Below, one piece after another: positions 1-8,901 of a stretch of DNA of 64,000 nt. A model generated the notes under the pieces. It had not been told where the DNA came from, searched no databases, and was given only the letters and a program-made list of their open reading frames with translations. Source of the DNA: Escarpia spicata (Eukaryota > Annelida > Polychaeta > Sabellida > Siboglinidae); NCBI GenBank assembly GCA_963995525.1, contig OZ023213.1, forward strand, positions 20,212,853 through 20,276,852. The letters run 5' to 3'. Each line of letters begins with the position of its first letter. Positions within the stretch are counted from its first letter, which is position 1. Both the position numbers and the translations under genes were made by a program.

Positions 1-406
1 CAAAAGAGGCATGGGAGTTAGCTAAAAAGTGTTTAGAAATTGCGGAAAAGCGAGTGGACGATAGCAAACAGAACTTGAAAGATGCACTGGATAGAAACAA
101 CGAGGCTAAGGATGCTCGAAATGCAGCAAACAATAATTTGCAAGAAACAGAAAAGGTTGTAAAGGAAAGTACCAACAAAATGGAAAGACTACAAAAAAGT
201 TGTTGCTGCGAATGACAAGCGGACAGATGCGAAGAAAGTAATGGACAAATCCAAGAAAGAAGTACGTGTTGCAGCAAATGCACTCCGTAATGCTAAAGCG
301 GATGAGCGGACCGCTGATAAAAAAGTAATAATTACAAATAAAAAATTAGTACAAGAGAAAAACGCGCTCGTAGATGCGTATCTTCAAGATAAACCGTTGC
401 CCAAGA

Positions 407-409
<3 letters not shown>
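1..409 (+). pseudogene. inverted, frameshifted partial copy of the coiled-coil exon
   Basis: This plus-strand stretch is a near-identical inverted copy of 3440-3853, part of exon 2 of the secreted coiled-coil gene. Only a few substitutions are visible. One A-run is two bases shorter (around 190-197), which shifts the frame, so the copy cannot encode the same protein through that point. The similarity stops at 409, inside the codons for a KK-Q-V stretch, where a (TA)n tract begins; the complete gene has no exon boundary there. The left end lies outside the window. It is most likely a recent inverted segmental duplicate that is now a pseudogene. A neighbouring paralogue broken at the TA tract is the alternative. 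Confidence 0.85.

Positions 410-441
<32 letters not shown>
410..441. repeat. (TA)n microsatellite at the duplicate breakpoint
   Basis: About 16 TA units begin directly where the inverted exon copy stops. A similar but longer TA tract lies next to the intact exon at 3896-4118. Confidence 0.95.
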
Positions 442-444
<3 letters not shown>

Positions 445-1161
445 GTAAATATGCTAAATATTCATAAATGTGTCCTAATGTACCGTTCCACAATGGGGGT
501 AAGTCATTTTATATAAATGCGTTTTATGGAGGGTCTTGAACTTGGTTAGTGCTTCTGTTATAATTAAGATGGTATTTAGCATAATATAATGTAAGCATTA
601 ATTTTAAAAAACTAAGCGAGTTTAAGAACAGAATGAAATACAAATTTGGTTTGATGGATACTTAGTTACTGATTTCAATTAATTACTGATTTTAATGTCT
701 TTTTACTGGATAACATGTTTACATGATTTATGAGTTGTACAATATTCCAATTCAGCTACATTGTTTTAATTGATAAAAACACCGTTTTCGTAAGAGTTGT
801 AATATATGCCATGAAACAATTACTAAATAAAACTGTTAGAGGCTCTTTGTAAGATATGAAGTTAGTTTCTCACAAATGCCCATGCAGTACGATTCCTTTG
901 ATACTCTTTAAAACTGTACTTTCTTTTTTAGACCATTTGACGATAACTTGTATTAAAGCCATAGATCTTTAATTTGTTTTGGTTAATCCAACTAGTACTA
1001 GCGTTTAATCGCGAGAATCCATTTTACTAAGCAATATAGTTTTTTGCAAATTATGTGTCCATGTATTCCTTAATCAATTAAGATAGAACATTTTGTAGTA
1101 TTTACAAACCAGTTTTGTGTAACCAAACTGTCGTAATGAAACGTTTTAACCAGCAATCTAC
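442..1161. other. AT-rich stretch without a recognised gene
   Basis: AT-rich sequence between the truncated exon copy and the stop codon of the convergent minus-strand gene. It should contain the 3' UTR of that gene. A minus-strand ATTAAA-type hexamer near 968-973 is a possible poly(A) signal. No long open frame or repeat is seen. Confidence 0.5.
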
Positions 1162-1775
1162 TCACCCCTTACAAAGATACCTTGGCCACGGTTTCCATTC
1201 TGGCCACTCGGGCCAATTTGGGTAACTTGGTGGCCACTCCGGCCAATTTGGCAAATCTGGTGGCAAGTCTCGTGGCAAATCTGGTGGCCACACCGGTAAC
1301 CAATTTGGTGGCCACTTTGGCAGCCACTTTGGTGGCCACTTTGGTAGCCAATCTGGTGGCCATTGTGGTGGCCACACTTCTGGCCACTTTGGTGGCCACA
1401 CCTTTGGCCACTTTGGCGGACGTATTGGACGCCATCTCGGTGGCCAATTTGATTTCCTGGGTTTCTGCGGAGTTCTTTTCGCCTTCTTCCATGCCTCGTA
1501 CGCTAGCTTCCATGCTTCCATTGGTCCCTTCCCTTCCTTTCTTGCTTGATCCCACGCCTCTCTCGCTCGTCGCCATGCTTCCTTTTCTTCAGTCCACGCC
1601 TCTTTTAATCGCTTCCACTTCTCTGTTGCTTGGTCCCTTTTCTGCTTTTCGACTTCCGCAGCCTTCGCCAACTTTTCCAGTGCATCACATATCGAATCGT
1701 TCACGTTCCGCGTGCAAGGTGCCTGGGTATGTGGTGTTACGTGTGGGACGAAATAGCAACCACCACATTGTTCAC
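1162..1775 (-). CDS. exon 3 of secreted coiled-coil / Trp-Pro repeat protein
   Basis: Last predicted coding exon, residues 605-808 of the joined protein. The acceptor is a pyrimidine-rich ttattttCAG just above 1775, and the codon phase (2 nt completing a codon) matches the exon 2 donor. It opens with four cysteines (C608, C611, C625, C634). Next is a basic helical stretch with Trp at 658, 665, 672, 679, 693 and 700, that is, one Trp per heptad in KEAW-like repeats with one position replaced by Gly at 686. The last 95 residues contain 19 Trp; from 727 to 767 eleven Trp are spaced exactly four apart (W-[PL]-P/E/K-x). The frame ends in TGA at 1164-1162. A strong donor, GGG|GTGAGT, overlaps this stop (intron would start at 1165), so a further exon outside or below is possible. 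I know no family with this architecture. Confidence 0.7.
1182..1450. repeat. 12-bp coding tandem repeat (W-P-P-x tetrapeptides)
   Basis: Degenerate 12-bp units built on ggtggccactttggc-like DNA (plus-strand view) encode the Trp-every-fourth-residue tail on the minus strand. All frames stay fairly open because the unit length is a multiple of three, which explains overlapping frames on the other strand. Confidence 0.85.
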
Positions 1776-2260
1776 CTGAAAATAATTGTGTCACACTGTT
1801 GCATCATACATAAAGGAATATGCTTGATATCTTTCTCGCAATTAATAAATAACTGATGTTAAACTCATTTGTGTTTAGTCGTAGTAGTAGTAATAATAAC
1901 AATATGATATTAATTATTGTACTCGTATCATTAGCAATTTATCTCTTTTAAAGCAAGTTAAGAAAACCTTTGTTAATGGTATGCTAATTTGTTCTACTGT
2001 TTCAGTGGGTTGCTTTTGTATATTTGTTGCCAATATATATTGCGTGGTTCACAACTAACTGTCCAGAATTATTTGATTTAGCTTCCTGGTCGTTGGCCCA
2101 CATCATGTACTGCTGAAGACATAACATATGATCTCTTGCAAGTATTGCATCCATATTTCTAGTCTTTCTTTAATCACCCACCATATATATTAAAATAGTA
2201 GAGAGAGACGCAGTAATATATTGACGTAACCTTTTGTATTATTCACATTAATTGACGTAC
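1776..2260 (-). other. intron 2 of the secreted coiled-coil gene
   Basis: 485-bp AT-rich GT-AG intron: donor TAA|GTACGT at 2260, acceptor TTTTCAG ending at 1776. It is phase 1, like intron 1. No repeat or open frame of note was seen. Confidence 0.7.
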
Positions 2261-3880
2261 TTATGGAAGTTGTTTCCGGTCCTTGTTCGGTGGTTGTGAT
2301 TCCATCGGATGTTGTTTCCAGTACTATTTTGGTGGTTCTGTCTCCGTTGGATGTTGTTTCAGGTACTTGTTCGGTGGTTCTGACTCCATCGGGTGTTGTT
2401 TCCGGTACTGTTTCAGTGGTTCTGACTCCATCGGATGTTGTTTCCAGTACTTGTTCGGTGGTTCTGACTCCTTCGGATGTTGTTTCCGGTACTGTTTCGG
2501 TGGTTCCGACTCCATCGGATGTTGTTTCCGGTACTTGTTCGGTGGTTCTGACTCCATCGGGTGTTGTTTCCGGTACTGTTTCGGTGGTTCTGACTCCATC
2601 GGGTGTTGTTTCCGGTACTGTTTCGGTGGTTCTGACTCCATCGGATGTTGTTTCCAGTACTTGTTCGGTGGTTCTGACTCCTTCGGATGTTGTTTCCGGT
2701 ACTGTTTCGGTGGTTCCGACTCCATCGGATGTTGTTTCCGGTACTTGTTCGGTAGTTCTGACTCCATCGGGTGTTGTTTCCGGTACTGTTTCGGTGGTTC
2801 TGACTCCATCGGATGTTGTTTCCGGTACTGTTTCGGTGGTTCCGACTCCATTGGATGTTGTTTCCGGTACTTGTTCGGTGGTTCTGACTCCTTCGGATGT
2901 TGTTTCCGGTACTGGTTCGGTGGTTATGACTCCATCGGATGTTGTTTCCGGTACTGGTTCAATGGTTATGATTCCATCTGATGTTGTTTCCGGAAATGGA
3001 ACGGTTGATTTGGTTCCATATAGTGTTGTTTCGGATGTTGATCCAATGGTATTCTTTTTGCAGTTCAAGCTTTTATCCAAGTTATCCAAGGCTTTCCTAT
3101 ATTCGGCTGTGACTTCTTCAAGTACTCTTTTCCATACCTCAAGTTCATTTTTTGCAATCTGCAAATCCAAGTTCGTCTCGATCAATTTCATATCTGCATT
3201 CTCAAATTCTGTACGTGCCTGTTCACAATTCTTCTGTTTTTGTTCGTGCATCTCTTTGGCAATTCCATGAACATTCAAGGCTTGTTTGTGCGCTTTTGCA
3301 GTTTCTTGCAAGATTTTTCCGCATTCTTCAAGTGCAGTTTTGCTTCGTCCGACTCTTTTTGACGCACTATTCAGATTTTTCACTGCTTTACTGTAGGTGC
3401 TCTTTGCCAATGCAACTGCACGTTGCGCGTCAACAACCTGTTTCTTGGGCAACGGTTTATCTTGAAGATACGCATCTACGAGCGCGTTTTTCTCTTGTAC
3501 TAATTTTTTATTTGCAATTATTACTTTTTTATCAGCGGTCCGCTCATCCGCTTTAGCATTACGGAGTGCATTTGCCGCAACACGTACTTCTTTCTTGGAT
3601 TTTTCCATTACTTTCTTCGCATCTGTCCGCTTGTCATTCGCAGCAACAACTTTTTTTTGTAGTCTTTCCATTTTGTTGGTACTTTCCTTTACAACCTTTT
3701 CTGTTTCTTGCAAATTATTGTTTGCTGCATTTCGAGCATTCTTAGCCTCGTTGTTTCTATCCAGTGCATCTTTCAAGTTCTGTTTGCTATCGTCCACTCG
3801 CTTTTCCGCAATTTCTAAACACTTTTTAGCTAACTCCCATGCCTCTTTTATCAAGTTGCAAAATAATTTATCCCGGAGGC
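2261..3880 (-). CDS. exon 2 of secreted coiled-coil protein: coiled coil plus 14-aa Thr-rich repeats
   Basis: Large 1620-bp exon (exactly 540 codons, entering and leaving in phase 1), residues 65-605 of the joined protein. The acceptor is tcgttgtcttgtttCAG above 3880. Upstream sequence in the same frame is only translated (TA)n, so the exon does not extend into it. Residues about 66-338 are rich in Lys, Ala, Glu and Leu with heptad character, predicted as a long alpha-helical coiled coil with scattered Cys. Residues 348-601 are 18 tandem units of 14 residues (consensus ETTSDGVRTTETVP) plus a partial unit. These are Thr/Ser-rich and could be O-glycosylated like a mucin. The unit order shows a higher-order period of about four units, a sign of recent unequal exchange. 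The role is unknown; a secreted structural, adhesive or matrix protein is inferred from composition only. Confidence 0.8.
2277..3032 (-). repeat. 42-bp coding minisatellite, 18 units
   Basis: Eighteen 42-bp units encode the 14-residue Thr-rich repeats. Units differ mainly at S/P, D/E/N and the T/Q before VP or VL. Similar runs of four units recur (about 168 bp), consistent with expansion in blocks. Copy number is probably polymorphic. Confidence 0.95.
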
Positions 3881-3895
3881 CTGAAACAAGACAAC

Positions 3896-4026
3896 GATAT
3901 ATATATATATATATATATATATACGTGTATATATATATATATATATATGTGTAAATATATATGGGTGTTAGCATACATATTATATTATAAATATATATAT
4001 ATATATGTATATATATAAAATATATA

Positions 4027-4064
<38 letters not shown>

Positions 4065-4118
4065 TATATATTATATATATAATATTATATGATATATATA
4101 TATATAATATATATATAA
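3896..4118. repeat. (TA)n-rich tract
   Basis: Imperfect TA dinucleotide repeat of about 220 bp with short interruptions. It starts a few bases from the exon 2 splice acceptor. Confidence 0.95.
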
Positions 4119-4119
4119 T

Positions 4120-4376
4120 ACACAAACATCACACATTCACGCACACATCCCTCCCCTCACGCACACTGTCTCTCAAACACAGACACACACACACTCACAC
4201 ACACACACACACTCACACACACATACACACACACACACACACACACTCACACACACTCACACACACACACACGCACACACATGCACACACACACACACAC
4301 ACGCACACACACACACACGCACACACATGCACACACCAACAACCAAACACACGCACGCACGCACAAACACACACAC
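4120..4376. repeat. (CA)n-rich tract
   Basis: CA-rich microsatellite with CACG and CACT interruptions, directly next to the TA tract. His/Thr and Cys/Val open frames here are artefacts of the repeat. Confidence 0.95.
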
Positions 4377-5412
4377 AATGAGATCAACTTTAACATCCAT
4401 TTGATCCGCGTAAAGCGATTATGTCGTGATGCCATACTCGCATCGCGAAAACCTGTTTCGATGTAATCGAGTTACTGGATTTTCCGGCTGAAATTTAATT
4501 CCAACGCAACATTTGGAATGAAATTAAAACAGACACACGAAGTTCGGTGTGAGCGCGTGTACGGAATGGAAACATGCATACTCACAAGCACGCACTGGCG
4601 CACACACGCACGCACACACGCACATACGCACGCACGCAGGCATGCACGCTACCGTACACGACCATTCTAGCATATGCTACGAAATGCATAAACATACATT
4701 GTAACTAAAAATGGTGTTCTACATTTCCCTTCAAAACATTTGGCGTATGCACAGTTTCGTTCAGAGGGGCAAACATGGTGACAAACGGCTATGCTTTCTT
4801 GTCCTTGTTCTACTTCTCGATTGAAAACAAAGGTAACTATGAACATTCTATATTGTGTTCTAAATGCAATTGCGTGTTACAGTATTGTTTTAATTTAATT
4901 CTACAATTTTCGTTTCGACAAAATTGACAAGCAAGAGGCTCACCGTCATTTGTCGAACAACATGCAAACATGGCCTGTACCCCGTTGATAACTAGGGGAA
5001 GGCAGTGTTAGTTGAGCCATTTTTTAAATTTTTTATATATACGACAAAATTATATTCCTAAGTGAGAATTGTGTTTACTCATATAAACTATGATTATTTG
5101 CAGATCTTTTGCGGAAACTAAAATGTGTCTAACGTGAATAAATAACTAGATATAGCTAATTCAAAGAGTGCTGGTCAAGTGGTTCAACTAGCCCTATGTG
5201 TGGGGTAATTTGAGCCACAGTTGGTAAAGGCTTTAGTTTACGTAGGCCTACTAAAATGTCATAACTGGGCCAACGCAATTAAGTTTATACCCAAAGGGTA
5301 CATAAACACTGCTCACTTACAAGTCAAAACGCATAACTACTAAATACACACACGTAATTAAGATACCATATTACAGTGCCATTGCAACCACAGTGTAACC
5401 ACCACACCCTAC

Positions 5413-5605
5413 CTGGAGGTAGAATTGGCCGATTTGCGATGTCTCTTTTGCGTCGTTCCAAAGCATTGTGCGTCAAATTGTCTGGCTCCTCATTGCCAAT
5501 CTGGTTGACGTTGTCGAGCGGTTGGAGGGCGACTCTGGCGGTGATGTCGTCGATGTAGCAGAGCAACATTAGCAGTCCCGCGACACAGATGGCCGGACGG
5601 GACAT
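5413..5605 (-). CDS. exon 1 of secreted coiled-coil protein: signal peptide and furin-like site
   Basis: The first coding exon supplies residues 1-64 and one base of codon 65. The ATG at 5605-5603 has A at -3. Residues 5-18 form a hydrophobic core followed by a polar stretch, a typical secretory signal with cleavage likely around residues 23-26. N43-L-T is a possible N-glycosylation site. R51-R-K-R54 followed by Asp is a furin-type proprotein site, so the mature chain may start at about 55. The exon ends CCAG|GTAGGG in phase 1 and joins exon 2 in frame with a Gly codon formed across the junction. Reading past the donor gives unrelated sequence, which supports splicing here. The role is unknown; targeting to the secretory pathway is inferred from the signal peptide. 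Confidence 0.72.
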
Positions 5606-5649
5606 CTTGCTGTTTCTTCACCGTTATGCGTGTTCTACGGTAAATATGA

Positions 5650-5662
5650 CTATTTAAACGTT
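5650..5662 (-). promoter_or_regulatory. possible TATA-like box of the secreted coiled-coil gene
   Basis: The minus strand reads TTTAAATAG about 50 bp upstream of the start codon, compatible with a short 5' UTR. It is a single weak motif in AT-rich DNA. Confidence 0.25.
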
Positions 5663-6411
5663 GTCAACGATATAACAAATAGCTCTGTTTACGTAAGCAG
5701 GGTGTGTCAACTATGTATGTGAAGATATGCCTCGGTACTGCGTCATCTATATTTAGGAAATTATTCAGCGCCGCTCAATCATACACGTTGGAACAGGGGA
5801 GGGGTAGACCATAAGCGCTGCAAACGAGGGGGCGGGCCTCCAACATTTTGGTGAGTATTTGGTTAATTATGACATTTTGTAGTCCCTTGCATGCTCTCAA
5901 AACAGCTCCTCCTTTCCCCATTATGTAACAGTACGTGTATCTGTTTGTATGTTTGTCTGTCCGTCAGAACATTTGCAGGAATGTTAGGTTAAAAACTACG
6001 CTAATGACGATAATTTATCGAGACAGTGGTCCGGAGGAATGTGGGGTGAGCTTTAAATGCAGTGTATTTTGAGGGTGGGTCGGACTTAAGTTGGACATTT
6101 GGGGTTGGATCAATTTTCAGTGTTCAGAATTATGCCAACACTATTTTTGTGTACAAAATTACAATTACAGTTCAGTGCAAATTATTCACGATCATACACA
6201 TAAGGCATGCTCAGAAATATTCTGAACCGTCCACCAGACTTCGGTTACCTCGGCTGAGTTTACAACATCCAGCTGTTGTTTATGTCGCGGATTCAAAAAC
6301 GAAAAGAAGAAAAATGGAAAGGGACAATCTATGGAATAAACGTAGAGGGACTATACCGGCAGCACATGTCAGATGGATTGATTGTTAACTGAGCATACGT
6401 GAAGACGTATA
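5663..6411. other. upstream region, no gene recognised
   Basis: Flank upstream of the secreted-protein gene. It is moderately GC-richer around 5760-5840 and contains no convincing open frame or repeat. Confidence 0.4.
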
Positions 6412-6600
6412 CTCGGGCTGCATAAATAATCATCCACGTGGCAATAAGCTCAACGTGGTTCATGTAAACACAAACATTTACGGGCTATTTTGCGCATATA
6501 AGACTACAATTATACATACAATGCAACAAGTAAGTGGCAGAGAATGTTTACATCTCGAATATATCATTAGCTTACAAAGAATTGTTTTAACGTCGGAGTG
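6412..6600 (+). repeat. dispersed repeat, copy 1
   Basis: About 190 bp beginning near gctgcataaataatcatccacgtgg and ending near cttacaaagaat. It is clearly related to 10471-10670 in the same orientation. It carries a CACGTG core near its start. The class is unknown; no terminal repeats were found. Confidence 0.75.
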
Positions 6601-6635
6601 TCATGGACGTCCTACGCTTCCACTCCCCAGCTGAT

Positions 6636-6637
<2 letters not shown>

Positions 6638-6693
<56 letters not shown>

Positions 6694-6699
6694 TGTACA

Positions 6700-6742
<43 letters not shown>

Positions 6743-6752
6743 GTATGATTAA
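6638..6752. repeat. (TA)n microsatellite
   Basis: About 115 bp of TA repeat with occasional TG interruptions. Confidence 0.95.
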
Positions 6753-8483
6753 CCACAAACAAAAGAGTCGACTATTCAAACAGGCACTGTGCCAAATAAC
6801 ATGGATTCATTTCCTTTCAGTCTCGGCATCACGTACTGCACCGGTGAACGCCCCTTAACAGAATAGTGTGAAGCGTGTAATTTAGGGTTCTTTGCTCTGT
6901 CTTTCTTCACACTTCCTAACAACTTGTACGCGTTTTATGAGCGGACTGCGTTTATGGGTGACAAAACTAAACTAAAATAACCACATTTCAACAAAGGAGT
7001 GTCGCTTACAAAGGTACATGTCGTGCTTACGTTGCTCAAAAACAAATTAATAAATCATCACCCCGACCTGGACAATTTTGCAAATAGATCATACAACATG
7101 TGGGACCGGGGGCCGGAAATACGTTCAGCCTCCAATAGTTCAACAAGGTATAGTTGGCAGTTTTAGTGAGCCTCAAGACAGGTGTAGTTGAATGGTTTTG
7201 GTGAGCCCCCCCCCCCAAGTATTCACCACAGTTGCTACGCCAAGGTGCCGTATATGGTTGACCGCTGCAGGCTATTGGGAGCCAGAACCATTGATATGTA
7301 TTTATCAATGTATCTGCTAATGGCCAAGGGCCGCTGTTCAATTGGTACTATATCATAAAATCTTCAGGGTCTCACGTAATACATGTACGCAACGTGTCAC
7401 AGTTGCATACCAAAGGGAACCAGTCTTGTCTATTTTATGTGCTAATCCCCCTAGCTATATTTATTTTCCTAATTTATATCAGGGACTAATTTGTAAGTTA
7501 CGTGGTATACCTAGGTATATAATAAGGAAATTGTATTTGTACGCAAATGTAGACATATTGAGGTTTATGGAACAACGATTTTTCTCAACCAATCTACCTG
7601 TGGTTTACTGCAATAACCATCAAAACTATGATGATTTTTTGCAAATTTTTGAAATGTGTCGTTATCTGCCACCTTGTCTTACTAAATGTAACTTAATGCA
7701 CTTAAAATCAACATTTAAGAAATGAAAATGATACCTAGTGCAAAGCGAGACACTGGCCACGGCATGCACAACAATAATTAATATACGCATTATTGACCAC
7801 CACAGAGGTGTCCTAGCAAAATACGACCTTGTTTTTGCTGATGTGGAAATATGAGAAATGGTCAAAGTCGGTCGGTTTCCAAAAGCTGCTATTCTTAAAT
7901 CAGGAAAGCCATACAATTTATTTTATTGTGATATCCTTCACTGGGCCCTGTCGTATGGTGTGTAACAATGGGGTTCGCCTCAAGTGGACATGTGGCTGAT
8001 TGCATGGCAATCGACACATATCGACAAATTTTATAAAAATAGAACATACAATTTATTGATTTTGAACCTTTGGATTATGGCGTGAAACCTCGATGCAAAA
8101 TATATCACGAAGGTTAAAATAGCATGTATAATCAAGTAAACATGCGTACATAAATAACAATAGTGTGTTCCTTCGATTCTTTCCAGTAAAAATACTACAT
8201 CGTTTACGTTATTTAATATTTATAATGACATCTAGAACATTTGTGGAAATATCAACTAATTAAATATTTCGGCGATGTAGTACAATTAGCATGGATCATT
8301 ACGATTTACACTGCCGTATACGGATAAGGTAGGACACATACAAATATGAATTTTTCGTTGACTGATTTATTAAAATATACGTCCAAATATAACATAACCT
8401 GAACATATTGTCGATTTTTCACTATCTTTTGTAGCAACTTTTGAAATACACATAGCTTAAATATACACACATGACAAGACTAT
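6753..8483. other. intergenic stretch, no gene recognised
   Basis: It contains a 12-bp poly(C) run at 7207-7218 and one plus-strand open frame (7342-7725, 127 codons) with no domain, splice context or coding bias that I can recognise. I do not call it a gene. Confidence 0.4.
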
Positions 8484-8640
8484 GCAGTAGCGCAGTGGCT
8501 AGAGCTTCGGACTCTCGACAGAGAGAACGCGGGTTCGAATCCTGTGCGGCGGTGTCGAACCTTGGGCAAGTTCGTTTACTCTACATTGCTTCAGTTCACT
8601 CAGCTGTATGAATGAGTACCTGGCTATAGACAGTGGTGGA
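8484..8640 (+). mobile_element. tRNA-derived SINE, copy 1
   Basis: The head is tRNA-like with pol III promoter boxes. Box A is TAGCGCAGTGG at 8488-8498 and box B is GGTTCGAATCC at 8532-8542, both exact matches to the consensus. The body (cttgggcaagttcgttta... to gagtacctggctata) is shared with the copy at 14883. The 3' limit is set by the end of the similarity. Confidence 0.85.
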
Positions 8641-8870
8641 TATCTGTGTACGAATAGTCTTCGCGGAATAATTGCAGCGTGGCTGAATGCTTACCAGGGA
8701 AGTCGAGATGGAGTTCGATCGAACAGGTCTGCCAGGGAGTAAAACACACAAGTTGCTAACCCTGGCAAGATGTTTGCATTATTTGTTGGTATAACTACTT
8801 TGTTGGTACACATTAACTCGTTCAACAGAAGAAAATGTAACGGTCATGCCATTTGTTGTGCCAACGTTGC
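8641..8870. other. SINE flank, nothing recognised
   Basis: Unique-looking sequence after the SINE. The SINE tail may extend into its first part. Confidence 0.3.
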
Positions 8871-8901
8871 CTACGTTATCCGTTTTCAACAGATAACGTA
8901 G
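8871..8901. repeat. inverted repeat CTACGTTATC/GATAACGTAG
   Basis: A 10-bp perfect inverted repeat (8871-8880 and 8892-8901) with an 11-nt loop. The same motif recurs at 9762-9773 (TTCTACGTTATC) and 10223-10235 (GATAACGTAGAAC), suggesting terminal motifs of small DNA elements. Confidence 0.6.

Larger units (their letters stand above)
3881..5412 (-). other. intron 1 of the secreted coiled-coil gene
   Basis: GT-AG intron: donor CCAG|GTAGGG at 5412 and acceptor tgtttCAG at 3881, phase 1. It contains the (TA)n and (CA)n tracts listed separately. The rest is AT-rich and featureless. Confidence 0.75.

Noticed and set aside
1182..1856. Plus-strand open frame of 224 codons (Ala/Val/Thr/Leu-rich)
   Set aside because: A shadow of the 12-bp Trp-Pro repeat and the coiled coil on the minus strand.
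2263..3270. Plus-strand open frame of 335 codons with Val/Ser/Thr repeats, and a Cys/Phe/Gly-rich frame beside it
   Set aside because: They are the antisense readings of the 42-bp coding repeat. The minus strand has the signal peptide, splice sites and consistent phases.
3881..3974. N-terminal extension of the exon 2 frame (Tyr-Ile repeats with an apparent Met)
   Set aside because: It is translated (TA)n above a good splice acceptor. The true start lies in exon 1 at 5605.
7342..7725. 127-codon plus-strand frame
   Set aside because: No recognisable domain, no splice or promoter context, and AT-rich composition like the flank. Chance is sufficient.
8484..8560. A functional tRNA gene
   Set aside because: Box A and box B are good, but no full cloverleaf with a matching acceptor stem is found, and the sequence continues into a shared SINE body.
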